DNA of 64,000 nucleotides from Diplolepis rosae (GCA_030998225.1 JAPYXD010000162.1:98315-162314), one strand, 5' to 3'; numbered from the stretch's first letter, positions 15,062 through 25,482 are shown. Program-made: numbers and translations. Notes: generated by a model not told the origin, from the letters alone.

Positions 15062-16927
15062 TTATGCTTTCCTCAGTGCACCCGTGCTGGGGAGAGCTTT
15101 GGAGTTTTCCTGATGAGCTGTTTGTGATTGGCTATTTGGTCGTATCTTGCAGTCTCGTACTAAATGACCGGGTTTTTTACAATAATTGCAAACTACTTCA
15201 GAATAATTTGAATTTTGTTGATTATTATTATTTTGTAAAAACCTATATTCATATGGTTTATTTCGATTTTGAGACTGTCCTAAGTTAAAGTTTTGATACT
15301 GTCCTGGATTCCATTGTCTATTATTATTATTAACATTATTGTTATTATTGTAAAAATTTCTAGGAAAATTGTTATTATTGTTGTGTCTTTGTTGTAAAAC
15401 ATTATTATTATTGTTTTTATAATTATTATTTCTATTTTGCAAATTATTATTGTTATTGTTATTAAAATTATGATTTTTATTTCTTAAAAAATTGTTATTC
15501 GAAAAATTATTGTAATTGTTTCTTGCAAAATTATTATTATTATTACTTCTTTGACCATTGTAATTACTATATCCTTGTTGGTTAGGACGCAACAAAAAAT
15601 TTTTTTGTTTATTATTAAAAACTGCATCTTGAGCTTTACTTAAATGAAAACATTTTTCAGTTGTGTGACCTGGTTTTTTACAAATTAAACAAATAGTTTT
15701 GTTTTCAAGTGCTACGTTAAATCGGGTTGTTTTGTTATTTTTATTATTAGATGATTCGTCACTTTTTGAATAATCCATATTTTTATTTCTTCGTAGTGCG
15801 GAATTTGCAGCTAATCTTCGTTCTATATCAATACTGTTGCTAATAACTTCTTTAAAAGTATCCTTTTCTTCAACACGAATTTCTAACTCAGGACGCAAAC
15901 CGCGTATAAAACATTGAATTACGTCTTTTTCAAGGTTTACTTTAAAATTATTATCTACCTGACCATTATTATTGAGCCTGTGAGCATCTTCGATTTTGTC
16001 GGCAATTTCTTTTATCCTAGCAGCATAGGAAAGTACATTTTCTCTTTCCCACATAAATGTATTACCTAATTCTCCCTGTAACTGGTACACGCTTTTCGCA
16101 GGGGCATATACTCTTTTCAATTTTTCTATCAATTCTTCTATTGTTGTATAAGTAGAACCAAAAATGCATTTTCTGGCTTCTCCAGTTAATTTACCTCTTA
16201 ATAGCCTTGCGAGGTTTTCTTGAGCTGCAGGTGTCGGTAGCATTGCCTTTGCCTCCATGCAACCCTCAATAAAATGTGACAATGGGAGGTTACTTCCGTC
16301 AAACAATGGGACCACCTCTAGCGCGTCGCGTAAGGATACCTGCTGGCTGTTGGGTATGACCACGGCCATCTCTTCGTTATTTACTCTTACGGGATTATCC
16401 TGATTTATGGCTTCTGTGTCGCTTTTGTCGTCGTCGCTATCGTTGTTACTAATTATAGATTCGCGTGCCAATGAGGTTTCCAATCTTTCTTTCAAAGTTT
16501 TATTATCTACTGTTATTACTGTTGAGCTTAGCAAATTGAATTCGTCAAAATAAGATAATTCATTCGTTAGAGTTTGATCTTGATTACTGGATCCTGTTAC
16601 AATGCTTAAATCTGGACAGAAACTTGAATGAAACCCGCTAGTTTTTTCTGAATTTTCACGTGATATATTTTGATTATTAATTAGAGTCTTGTCTAAACTT
16701 GAATCATCTAACTTAAGAGTGTTATCTAATTCTTGTTCTGTAGGGATTGGATCAGGGATATTTTGGCATTTATTATCAGTTGAATATTCTCTATTTCTAA
16801 TTGGTTTTATTTTTAAATTACCCTTTTGATTCAAATCTACTATTTTTGCAAGCTGACTATCGTGTTTAGCTTGACTACGTGTTATAACTTTCGGGGTAGA
16901 TTCTAAAGGGATATTTGGTTTTGACAT
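15062..16927 (-). CDS. Element A Gag polyprotein
   Basis: 621 aa, probably complete, starting at the ATG 16927. Residues about 200-350 form the capsid-like part (VVPLFDGSNLPLSHFIEG, LRGKLTGEARKCIF, LYAARIKEIADKIED-like helices). Two zinc knuckles are visible: CLICKKPGHTTEKC in the middle and CNYCKKPGHLVRDC near the C terminus. They are separated by an extreme Asn-rich stretch (about 455-580) encoded by TTA/ATT triplet runs at 15190-15560. Such poly-Asn could promote condensation of Gag-RNA assemblies, which is inference. The pol frame begins before the gag stop at 15064-15062, in the -1 frame. I see no clear slippery heptamer. Confidence 0.9.
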   Translation of the reverse strand: MSKPNIPLESTPKVITRSQAKHDSQLAKIVDLNQKGNLKIKPIRNREYSTDNKCQNIPDPIPTEQELDNTLKLDDSSLDKTLINNQNISRENSEKTSGFHSSFCPDLSIVTGSSNQDQTLTNELSYFDEFNLLSSTVITVDNKTLKERLETSLARESIISNNDSDDDKSDTEAINQDNPVRVNNEEMAVVIPNSQQVSLRDALEVVPLFDGSNLPLSHFIEGCMEAKAMLPTPAAQENLARLLRGKLTGEARKCIFGSTYTTIEELIEKLKRVYAPAKSVYQLQGELGNTFMWERENVLSYAARIKEIADKIEDAHRLNNNGQVDNNFKVNLEKDVIQCFIRGLRPELEIRVEEKDTFKEVISNSIDIERRLAANSALRRNKNMDYSKSDESSNNKNNKTTRFNVALENKTICLICKKPGHTTEKCFHLSKAQDAVFNNKQKNFLLRPNQQGYSNYNGQRSNNNNNFARNNYNNFSNNNFLRNKNHNFNNNNNNNLQNRNNNYKNNNNNVLQQRHNNNNNFPRNFYNNNNNVNNNNRQWNPGQYQNFNLGQSQNRNKPYEYRFLQNNNNQQNSNYSEVVCNYCKKPGHLVRDCKIRPNSQSQTAHQENSKALPSTGALRKA

Positions 16928-17806
16928 TGAGTCATTATAAATTTACAATATTTTGTATTGAGCGTTGATTGTTTATTGTTTTTTTAAATTTGTTTATAAC
17001 AATAAAAAAAAACTATATATAAAATTTGTTTTTTAAGAAAAATAAAATGAGATTAGTAAAATTTATTTGTAATTTGTTTATTTATTTTTAATAACAATAT
17101 AATTTGAAATGAAATTTGTATTTCGTCATTTGAAAATAAAATAATGATATAAAAATATAATTATTTCAAATATTCAAATTAAATAAATAATCGCTCAATT
17201 GTTTGTAAATTTATAATTTTTAATAATAAATTTCTTAAAATAATAAAATATTTTTCTTTACCAACTGCATGTGCCCTTTATGTAAAATTAAAATAATTTA
17301 TTTTATTTATTTATAAATTGTTTATAACAATTAAACAAATTTGTTTATAATAATGATCATTCAAAATATTCATAAATTATTTTTATTATATTGGAAAAGT
17401 TAACTTAAGTGCAAATCTGTGGACAAAAATTTTTTTTTTTGCAAATAAAAATATTCTGTTTTTTATGTTTGTTTTAACTTAAATCAAAACTTGGTTAACA
17501 AATTAGAATATCTTTTTAAATAAGATAAGTTACTTAATCACTTAGGTTAGCCTCAAGGTCAGATCCCTGCGTGATTTTTCAAACTTATTTTATTTTTAAA
17601 CAATTTATATAAATTATAAAATTTCAAAGAAATGATCTGATTATTAAATCATTAAGGTTAGCCTCAAGGTCAAATCCCTTTGTGATCTAACAAATCTATT
17701 TTATTGAAATTTTAAGTTTTAAAGTTGAAATAATATTTCATAATCATTTATTTATTTATTTATTTATTATTAAGAACCAATGTGCTCAATTTCAATTGAC
17801 TTGTGT
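16928..17806 (-). other. Element A 5' leader with paired direct repeats
   Basis: 880 bp of AT-rich untranslated leader between primer site and gag. At 17537-17575 and 17646-17688 a ~38-bp motif recurs (plus strand: GGTTAGCCTCAAGGTCA, then ATCCC and TGTGAT). Each copy can pair its ends (ATCAC with GTGAT) to form a hairpin. A packaging signal or a gypsy-like insulator repeat are possible roles. Neither is shown by the sequence. Confidence 0.6.
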
Positions 17807-17824
17807 TTCCCGGCCGATGCACCA
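17807..17824 (-). promoter_or_regulatory. Primer binding site, complementary to tRNA-Gly(GCC) 3' end
   Basis: On the minus strand the site reads TGGTGCATCGGCCGGGAA, exactly what pairs with the usual insect tRNA-Gly(GCC) acceptor end plus CCA. It lies 15 nt after the LTR end, more than the 0-5 nt seen in most gypsy elements. Element B shows a 12-nt gap, so the long spacing may be a lineage trait. Confidence 0.8.
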
Positions 17825-17862
17825 GAAAAAAAGGAAGTATGTTACGTCACAAGTACGTAAAT

Positions 17863-17868
17863 ACTTAC
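17863..17868 (-). promoter_or_regulatory. Candidate common splice donor in U5
   Basis: The minus strand reads ATCAAA|GTAAGTATT, a near-perfect 5' splice site, some 24 nt before the end of the LTR and upstream of the primer site. Used with the acceptors in front of each accessory ATG it would create short-leader subgenomic mRNAs. Confidence 0.5.
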
Positions 17869-18422
17869 TTTGATCGAAGATTCCTCGTTTTAAGTTAGGA
17901 TCGAATGATCCTCTCTTAGGGATGAGGATAAGTCAATGAAAAGTACACAATGATTAGTAAAGTAATACAAATTGAATTTATTTAAATTAACACTGATATA
18001 AACAAGGTTAAAATTTTACAATGATTCAAACAATGGCACAGGGAATAGGTAAAGAATAGAGAGAATTTTCGGTACCTTTGTTGAGTTGTGAATAGTCCCT
18101 TTTTTATGAATGATCCTCACAGGTGTGAGGGAGAGAGAAAGATTCTTCCACTGGTGCGACGAAGACAGCAATAGGTATCCCACTGGTGTGAGGAAGACAG
18201 AAACAAATATCCCACTGGTGTGAGGAGGACAAGAATAGTTATTTCACTCTACACTGACTCTAAGATCCTTTCAAAGATTGAAAGTACAATCAGAGAATTT
18301 ACGACACGTTTCTTCGGAAAACTGAACTAAACACGTATCTCACGCTGTGAATCCTTTTAAGATTTTAGAAATTTCCCGCACTTAATTTTGCTCACAAGAC
18401 TAGTTTTCCCTTGGCGGCGTGT

Positions 18423-18432
18423 CCTTTTTATA
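18423..18432 (-). promoter_or_regulatory. LTR TATA box
   Basis: TATAAAAAGG on the minus strand, embedded in GC-richer surroundings. Transcription would start about 30 bp to the left, near 18395, which defines the U3/R border. The 3' LTR at 1-103 has lost this segment. Confidence 0.7.
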
Positions 18433-18606
18433 TTATATTTTTTGGTGACGTCACGCGTTGCGCAGTCTCCCGCTGCGTGTGACGTAGTTATACCTCTCTT
18501 TTCAATAGGTGGTTTTCTCTCTCTTTTAGTAATTTCCCCAGATTTCTCTCTAGACCTAGCCTATGCCTATAGTACATTCTTATGCGTCGCGGGACGTGAC
18601 AGTACA

Positions 18607-19568
18607 TTAAATTCGGGAGCAAAATCAAAAAGAGAAATATAGATAGAAAACAAATTTGATTACTTACTCGCTTTATAGAATCACTGTGATCGAATTTGCG
18701 TGACGTTGAATGCACACTTTATTGTTAATCAATGAACACTTTATATTCAATAACAACAAACTCAACAAACAAACCCACAACAATAATTATTTCTTTTAAA
18801 CATTAAAAAGTCTATGAATATAAGTCACTAAAATGTAAAATGAAGACTTGAAATTGGAAAAAATGTACTGAATTTTTATACATATAAAAAAAAAGTTTCC
18901 TTAATATTATGGAGCTCAACTGAATTTTCAAAAAATGTATCTTAAAAACTACCAAACTGTAACACAATTTTTATAAAATTATCATAAAATTGCGTAACTG
19001 TAACTGAGTTTCAGCTGCATGTGGATGGATTTTCAAGTGCATGTAACTGCATTGAACTACAGTTACCAAAACGTAAAATTATTCCTATTGCAAGTTTCAG
19101 TATTTCCAGAAGGACATATACAGAATATTCAACACTTTGGAACTGAAGTTTAATAAAAAAAATTTTTTTCATAAATTTACTAAAAAGTAACAGAATTTCC
19201 TGAAATTCAGTCTAAGTTTTGGGGTAGCTGAATAAAACTCCACTCACATGTTCTGGGAAATTGCGGTTGAAAATTCTAACAGTGTAGAATTCGTATTAGC
19301 AATTCTAAGCTAATTTTCTTAAATAATCCTTTGTAATTCAATACTGCATATGTACTTGCATCTATATCTTCAGTAGCATTAAGACACAATTATATACTAG
19401 TTTATTTAGTTGATTTACATTAGAGTTATGTGCTGAAATTTTATTGTTATTCCTAAGGAAGTTTTTAGATAATTTACCGATGTTTTCTGTACAATTATAT
19501 GTAAAGTTTCTCACGATATTTTACATTTTTTTACATCCACTGTTTTAAAATTTTAGAAATAAAGATCA
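18607..19568. other. No gene seen
   Basis: AT-rich sequence. The segment 19000-19260 has repeated words (GTAACTG, AATTTCCTGAAATTC) and resembles 56985-57130 (TTTTGGGAAATTGCGGTAGAAA), so it belongs to a dispersed repeat. Confidence 0.4.
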
Positions 19569-19596
19569 CTGATGAGGACTCAGATTAGAGTCGAAA
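19569..19596 (+). ncRNA. Hammerhead-ribozyme-like core, dispersed-repeat copy 1
   Basis: CTGATGA (19569-19575), G, stem GACTC (19577-19581), loop AGATTA, stem GAGTC (19588-19592), then GAAA (19593-19596). This is the conserved hammerhead core with a perfect stem II, apart from one extra nucleotide after CTGATGA. I could not find a convincing cleavage triplet and stem I. Followed at 19632-19650 by GGACCCTAAAGCCAA, it belongs to the same repeat family as 42940-43355 and 24775-24842. Penelope-like retroelements are known carriers of such motifs. Confidence 0.35.
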
Positions 19597-19669
19597 TGTT
19601 TGAAAGTATGTGACTTCCTGATTATCATTTCTGGACCCTAAAGCCAATTATTAACAACAGCATCATATA

Positions 19670-20621
19670 CACTGTAAAAAATTCAGTTGAAAATTACCAC
19701 GTAGAACAGGGGACATAAAATTATTAGTGATTAACGTGGTAATTTTACCAAAATGGTGTAAAAATAATTTGGAACGGTAAAATCACATGCAGACAGTAAC
19801 ATTCCCTTAATCTCACTTTCAATGCAGTATAATTTTACGTTTCTTGTTGTAAAATTCAATTGACAATGTAAAATGGCCGGGATGAATTTCATTGCGCATG
19901 CGCTATATATATCATTTGTAAATTAACACTGACAGTACACTGAGAAAAAAATGCTATTGAATCAAAAGCATTTCTTTCTAAAAGCATGTATATCATGGAC
20001 TGAAATCAATATGCTATAGAATTATTAACATATTTATTGGTTCTTGTAGTATATTTTTATGAATTAATAGTATAAAATTAATAGTATTCAAAGCCGAATT
20101 TTTTAGTTTATTTTCTTAATTTAACACTTACCTTTACATTGTGAAAACGCGATATAAATGATAAATTAAATAAGAATTTGAAACCTGCTGCTATTGCACG
20201 AGAGTTGGCTTTCTAGGTTATAGAAGTTATAGAATCACTGTTGCAGCGCCGGGCGTTAAAACAAAAATGCATCATGAAGCGTGGAATTATTAAATTCTGG
20301 TAGATTTACACTCAGTCTGCATTTTTACACTTTCATGGTAAAATAAATCGCAGTACGCATTGCGAATTTACTGACACGTTGTAAAATTGCATTCAAATAT
20401 ACGTTACACTATGGTTGAAATTTACCATGTTTATCATGCGTAATTTTATGTCCCCTGATTCAAGTGGTAATATTAAACTTTCACTGCAAACTTCATAAAA
20501 ATACTGTGAAATCACACCGCTTATCATTGCAAATTCACAATAGAGTCGTATTATTCCTACGTCAATCATAGTAAAATATTTTATAATCGATTGGTAATTT
20601 TCAACTGGATTTTTTACAGTG
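19670..20621. mobile_element. TA-flanked MITE with CACTG ends (952 bp)
   Basis: Terminal inverted repeats of about 30 bp with one mismatch start CACTGTAAAAAATTCAGTTG on the left and mirror this on the right, flanked by TA on both sides. Second-level inverted segments also occur inside (AGGGGACATAAAATTA near 19710 and TAATTTTATGTCCCCT near 20440), together with many GTAAAAT words. There is no ORF. The TA duplication suggests a Tc1/mariner-related transposase. Confidence 0.75.
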
Positions 20622-20623
20622 TA

Positions 20624-21283
20624 GAATTTTTATCTATTATCACCATGTAATTAGGAATGTAGATTTTTAACCTTAATTTCTTATTTTTTTTAAATAAAAT
20701 ATTTTCCACTTAATTTTTTAATAGATATAGTTGATTCACGTACTATAAAATTTTTTTTATACTATTTTATTCGAAATAAATATTTTATATTTGTATTTTA
20801 TATAAGAGAAATCGTAAAGTGTAATTTCGTATGCAAATTAAGATGTGATTTTGTTTTTTTTTAATATTGAAACCTTTTATTCACAGATTTATAATGAAAT
20901 TCATATGTGAATAATATTACGTATTTCAAAAAGTTTTCAGAGTATTTTATTTGAATGAAATTTTTTTCAATGTTGCCTTATACCAGAGAAGAAACTCTAC
21001 TGTATAATTAGATATAATTTATGCATTACTTAAGTATTTTAATATTTTATTTTTTAAACTCCAATATCATATTTTATCATTCCTTAATATATAATATTCT
21101 CTACATAATTTTCTAATTGAACTATTTGATTTGCACAGCTAAAAAATATTGAAATTGATATTTTGTTTTGAAACTTTGAAAATTTATTGAGTTTAAATTT
21201 CAATATAAAATCATTTTTTAAGTCTTTAAATCATCCTAAAATTCAAAATAAAATGTTTAGACATTCATTTTAGGTGAATGTTT
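20624..21283. other. No gene seen
   Basis: AT-rich, with long A/T runs. No ORF, repeat or motif that I can support. Confidence 0.5.
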
Positions 21284-21299
21284 TTAAAAATATCTAAGA

Positions 21300-21600
21300 A
21301 AGAAAGGTAATATCTTAAATGATATATTTGGTGATTTTAAATTTTTTCGTCTGCTTCGCGCCACTTTGATAGGAAGTCGACAGAAACATAATTTTTGATC
21401 TTTGCTCAACAGATGAAAGCGTGAAATCGAAGCGAGGAAGTGGGGACACACCGACACGGCGCGCTTGATTGTGTATGCTCCCACATGTGAGCGTGGTGGG
21501 GGCCGCCAGCTCCCACGATCTGGGATCACTGTTATAACAGCTGATGAGTGCAATCGATATTCGATTCGATACAATCAAAGATCGAAGTGCGGTCTCGAAA
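21300..21600. repeat. Dispersed repeat fragment related to the hAT-like palindrome family
   Basis: The CGTCTGCTTCGCGCC block and the AAAGCGTGAAATC block recur at 25203-25290. The latter copy continues into AAAAATAGCATTGCAAGGAGG, shared with the palindrome at 36630-37653. It ends in a GC-rich arm. No coding sense. Confidence 0.55.
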
Positions 21601-21973
21601 ATTTCTCACTCGTGGCACTAGCGCATCTAATCACGTGACCTGTCTGAAGATGAAATTGAAACTTTTTCACGGGATATTCTTGTGAAATTATAACTCCAGC
21701 TCATGGAATTCCAATAATATTCCACAAAGACATTGCCCTAGTGGCATCGAATGGACTTAAAAAATTCGTCTCAACCCATAATGCCATTCGTTGTACGGGA
21801 TAAACATGAAAATACATTAAAATCTAGACCCGACCGGGTCTCTTGATTATATTTGAATATATTCTCTGTAACAAATTTAAAGAACCTACGTATGCATGTA
21901 TATGCACTAACGCGTGCACACAGAATGGTAGTTCATGTGCAGGGATATAAGCGGCGCTAGTTGCTATCGGTCC
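21601..21973. other. No gene seen; 5' flank of the R1-like insertion
   Basis: Unique-looking sequence running up to the left target duplication at 21974-21990. Confidence 0.4.
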
Positions 21974-21990
21974 ACCACCTTTCCATTGGG

Positions 21991-23614
21991 AGGTGATCAC
22001 TACAGCCTACGAAGCATGGCAAGGCAACCATAGGTCAAGGGATGCTTGCGTCTTGGTCACCCTGGATGTCAAGAATGCATTCAACTCAGCAAGGTGGGCT
22101 GATATCCTTGTTGCTCTAGAGCAGCGGTTTGGTGTTCCACCTTACCTGCTGCGGGTGATTGACGATTACCTCCAGGACAGAGAATTGAGGTACGAGACCA
22201 CCATAGGTCAAGTGCGCAGCAGAGTAACCGCGGTGGCGCAGGGTTCGGCGCTTGGCCCGGATCTTTGGAACGTCATGTACGACGGTATATTGAAGCTGAA
22301 TCTCCCACAGTGGGCCAATCTGGTGGGCTTTGCGGATGACATCGCAGTCACTATAAGAGCAAGAAGCGATCAGATGGCACAAAGCAGAGTCGCTTGGATT
22401 ACGACAATTGTTGGGGACTGGCTGAAAGCACATGGGCTGGAGTTAGCCGCCGACAAAACTGAAGTCGTGATACTCACTAGGCAGAGACGTTTCTCTCCGA
22501 AACTGGTCCTCCAAATCTCAGGCGTGCCTGTGGAGGCTAAGGAAACTGTCAAATATCTAGGCGAGATAGTCGACAGGAAGCTCACCCACTGGGCTCATAT
22601 CAGGGCTACGGCTGATAAGGTAGAAAAAATGTTGGCTTCATTGTCGAGACTCATGCCCAACATCAACGGGCCAAAGTCTAGCAAAAGGCGGGTTTTAATG
22701 AGTGTGGCCCACTCCATACTCCTGTATGGTGCTGAAATATGGGCGGATGCCATGAATGTCTGGAAGTACCGCCGCAGAATAGCGTCAATACAGAGAAGAT
22801 GTGCCCTCCGGGTTGTGTGTGCTTATCGCACTGTTTCGGAAGCCGCGGCGCTGGTGGTTGCGGGAGTAATTCCCATAGATTTGCTGGCTAAGGAGCGCAA
22901 AGCGATCTATGAGAAGAAGTTGAATGAACCGCAAGAGCGTTGGAACATCATGAAGCTGGAAGAAAGAAGGAGAACTTTGCTGGAGTGGCAAGTAAGGTGG
23001 TGCAACGAGGAAACCGGTAGGTGGACGGCCAGACTAATAGGGGAGGTGCAATCGTGGCTAGGCAGGAAACACGGTGAGGTGAATTTTTACCTTACCCAGT
23101 TCCTTACTGCCCACGGACACTTCAACGCCTACCTGTACAGAATGGACTTGTTAGACAGCCCTGTCTGCGTTTACTGTGAGGGAGCAGAGGATAGTGCCGA
23201 GCACACATTTTTCGCGTGTGGTAGGTGGGCACAGGAAAGAAGAGCATTGGAAGCGACACTTGGATGCAACTGCACACCAGATAACATCGTGACCCTAATG
23301 GTAAACAGCGAGACGAATTGGAATGAAATAGCCACGTACGTTGAGAAGATCTTACGTACTAAGAAGATCGAAGAGAAGAAGAGGTTAAGTGCAACGACGA
23401 CATTAGACCACCCCCTTATAGGGCCATAGGTAGAAGGACGCCGAGGCACGGCGAACTGCACCTATAGACAATGACCCTGAAGTAATGCTAACGCGGTTCC
23501 GGGGTCATTGCCTGGCGAGGAAACAGGGGAGTTTTGAGTTTAGTGGGTATTGCTTCGGCTGAGTCCCACACAGCGTGCGTAAATGCATTCTCTTTCTCGT
23601 CTGGAAAAAAAAAA
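21991..23614 (+). mobile_element. 5'-truncated R1-clade non-LTR retrotransposon with target duplication
   Basis: A 16-bp target site (CCACCTTTCCATTGGG on the left at 21975-21990, CCACCTTTCCATTAGG on the right at 23615-23630, one mismatch) flanks the copy. The copy begins inside the reverse transcriptase domain and ends with a 3' UTR and an A run at 23605-23614, the signature of target-primed reverse transcription with 5' truncation. The flanks are not 28S rDNA. Confidence 0.85.
21993..23429 (+). CDS. R1-like ORF2 fragment: reverse transcriptase and C-terminal zinc knuckle
   Basis: 478 codons, open throughout. The fragment starts just before RT motif A (LDVKNAFNSARW) and keeps QGSALGP, the catalytic GFADDIAV and the KTEVVIL thumb border. 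The C-terminal third has the helical region of R1/TRAS/Waldo ORF2 proteins and ends with a C-x2-C-x8-H-x4-C knuckle (CVYC ... HTFFAC). The endonuclease domain and RT fingers are missing because of the 5' truncation; the first codon is not a natural start. GC content is much higher than in its surroundings. An uninterrupted frame suggests recent insertion. Confidence 0.9.
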   Translation: MITTAYEAWQGNHRSRDACVLVTLDVKNAFNSARWADILVALEQRFGVPPYLLRVIDDYLQDRELRYETTIGQVRSRVTAVAQGSALGPDLWNVMYDGILKLNLPQWANLVGFADDIAVTIRARSDQMAQSRVAWITTIVGDWLKAHGLELAADKTEVVILTRQRRFSPKLVLQISGVPVEAKETVKYLGEIVDRKLTHWAHIRATADKVEKMLASLSRLMPNINGPKSSKRRVLMSVAHSILLYGAEIWADAMNVWKYRRRIASIQRRCALRVVCAYRTVSEAAALVVAGVIPIDLLAKERKAIYEKKLNEPQERWNIMKLEERRRTLLEWQVRWCNEETGRWTARLIGEVQSWLGRKHGEVNFYLTQFLTAHGHFNAYLYRMDLLDSPVCVYCEGAEDSAEHTFFACGRWAQERRALEATLGCNCTPDNIVTLMVNSETNWNEIATYVEKILRTKKIEEKKRLSATTTLDHPLIGP

Positions 23615-23734
23615 CCACCTTTCCATTAGGTTTGCACGGCCTGGCTGCAGTTGCCCTTCAATGTAGTTGAATGTAGTGACGCAGGAGCACCAGAGGTAGT
23701 GCAGCATCTCTACCAAATTTTGTTTGCAACATTT

Positions 23735-24200
23735 TTTCATAAGATGTATATTTCTCTTTTTAATTAAAAAAAAAACCATTGAAAATCCGAAATTCAATAT
23801 ATGTCAAATACGAAAAAAACGTAAGGATGGAAAATTGTTTGCTTCAATAATATATACAAATATTTTCAGACATAGTTTCCAATAAAACGTATATTTTTCA
23901 ATTTAATTTTAAAAAATACGATTAAATTTCAAAAATTCCATTATTTGAACAAAATATGTGACATACGAAAAAAACGTTGAGATTGAAAATTATTCGCCTA
24001 AATGAGGTCTACAAATTCTCAGTAAGACATTTTTCGACAAGATGTATATTTTATGTTTTGGTTTTAAAAAAACACTATTGAAAATAAAAAATTCCATTTT
24101 TGAACCAAAATATGTGAGATAAAAAATAAGCCATAATACAAAAAATCGTTTCCTCCAAAAGAGTCTATGAATTCTCTTCCTTTTTTAAATATTTGGAAGA
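23735..24200. repeat. Degenerate ~150-bp tandem repeat, about three units
   Basis: Anchor words recur at about 150-bp spacing: AAGATGTATATTT (23740), AAACGTATATTT (23886), AAGATGTATATTT (24040), and TACGAAAAAAACGT at 23809 and 23964. Satellite-like and strongly diverged. Confidence 0.6.
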
Positions 24201-24323
24201 AATTAGATTTTTTGTAATCTTGGAAATTATTAGAAAGTTACAGAAATGTATACAGAAAATCGAGCGCGAAGCTCAAATGTCATGATAAGAATGTGTTCTT
24301 TAAGTCTGATAGAGCTTTAAGTA

Positions 24324-24630
24324 CAGTAAAACCTCATTTATCGGGATCTCGCAACCTCATTTATCGGGACATTTTGTTTCTCCTCCAGCAACCACTCCTT
24401 GTACATAGTGACATAGTTTGCAGATGTTTCATTTGCAGGAGTTTTATTATGTCAATTTTTTTCATACCTTTGTATTATATATACCTTCGTTACCATTACT
24501 AAATGTCAACATACAACAAGAGTCATGGCAACCCACCATGAGACTGTAGGTGGTAGTGGGGAGCCCCTCCAAATCCCGATAAACGAGGTGTTTACATTTC
24601 AAGGGCGTCCAGATAAATGAGGTTTTACTG
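24324..24630. mobile_element. Pogo/Tigger-like MITE (307 bp)
   Basis: Ends CAGTAAAACCTCATTTATC and its inverted copy GATAAATGAGGTTTTACTG. Left flank TA; the right flank reads TG, probably a mutated TA. Inner subterminal repeats of the CTCATTTATCGGGA type occur on both sides. Non-autonomous. Confidence 0.7.
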
Positions 24631-24774
24631 TGAATTGAATTTCTTTTTTCATTTGAAATCAAAAACAAATTTAGTAACTTTGAGAAAATGTAATTCACAT
24701 CGATAATATTATAAAATTGACTTGAACTTAAGTATCAAATTACAAGTAATAAATTTAAATAATAATGAAACAGG

Positions 24775-24842
24775 ACTTTTATCGACCCTTAGTATTAATA
24801 TTCAAATATTGTTGATGTTCTTAGTTGGCTTTAGGGTCCGAA
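24775..24842 (-). repeat. Fragment of the hammerhead-like dispersed repeat
   Basis: CGACCCTTAGTATTAATATTC, then TTGATGTTCTTAGTTGG and CTTTAGGGTCC, closely match 42955-43010. The part that would carry the CTGATGA core is absent here. Confidence 0.6.
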
Positions 24843-25079
24843 GAATATAAGACCGAGTACGATGATCGAATCGCGCGCCCCAGGCTTAATTGGGTTAACA
24901 AATCACTATGAAGACATAATAAAAGAATCATTTAAAATTTTAATTTTTTTACATTCTTATTAATTTCCTTCAAAGAGATCTAAATTGATAAGAAGTATGG
25001 AAATTTGGAATAGGAAAATATATATTGATTCAAATTTGGAACATTTATTGGCATCAAATTTTACTGAAAGTTTATTTTT

Positions 25080-25430
25080 GAAGTGTTCAAATGATTATAA
25101 AATTTCACACGATATTTCAGATTTTTATTTTAGGCAGATTTTTTCCAAAATATCGGAAAAAAGTGTTGTTTCTTAAATAACATATTTCGTAAATTTGAAA
25201 TTGTCGTCTGCTTCGCGCCTCTTTTGCACGGTTTCGACAGAAATACACAATTCTCAATTCCGACTCGATAACCGAAAGCGTGAAATCTAAAAATAGCATT
25301 GCAAGGAGGAAGCGACGAGAATAAGGAGAAGTGGGACGAGTCGTTCTCACGTGCAAGAGCGACAAGGAAGAAACAAGGGTAGCGCGCGCCGCTGCCACTC
25401 CATAGAAATTCTGATGGTAAATCATGTCTG
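25080..25430. repeat. Dispersed repeat fragment related to the palindrome at 36630-37653
   Basis: Shares AACATATTTCGT, AAATCTAAAAATAGCATTGC and the AAGGAGGAAGCGACGAGAATAA type block with the arm of the 36630-37653 element, plus CGTCTGCTTCGCGCC with 21300-21600. No ORF of significance. Confidence 0.55.
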
Positions 25431-25482
25431 GATTTTAGTATTTAGATAGTAAAGCGTTCAGAGAGCGCGTTTATCAGCCCAC

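Larger units (their letters stand above)
1..18606 (-). mobile_element. Element A: giant envelope-bearing Ty3/gypsy-type LTR retroelement
   Basis: The whole interval reads as one minus-strand endogenous retrovirus-like element: right LTR (17840-18606), primer site, gag, pol, then eight or more downstream ORFs, and a piece of the left LTR at the window edge. Bases 1-98 are identical to 17963-18060, which marks the two LTRs and suggests a young insertion. Typical gypsy elements and errantiviruses are 6-9 kb, so this one is about twice the usual size, and the excess is the accessory block between pol and the 3' LTR. Gag, PR-RT-RNaseH and most accessory ORFs are open. Pol and one env carry breaks, several in homopolymers. 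The left boundary and the left target duplication lie outside the window. Confidence 0.9.
17840..18606 (-). repeat. Element A 5' LTR (767 bp)
   Basis: Ends form an imperfect inverted repeat: TGTTACGTCAC on the left and GTGACAGTACA on the right (plus strand). A minus-strand TATA box places U3 at about 18395-18606, a long R and U5 to the left, and an AATAAA near 17973. Three ~34-bp tandem repeats (CCACTGGTGTGAGGAAGACA type) lie at 18139-18232 downstream of the TATA box, inside the transcribed part. The right flank begins TTAA; the matching left flank is outside the window. Confidence 0.8.

Noticed and set aside
21284..21578. Two overlapping minus-strand frames in the repeat at 21300-21600
   Set aside because: They share sequence with noncoding palindrome arms at 25117-25425 and 37443-37733; no conserved protein signal.
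22116..23461. Several minus-strand frames within the R1-like ORF
   Set aside because: Shadows of the GC-rich plus-strand reverse transcriptase frame.
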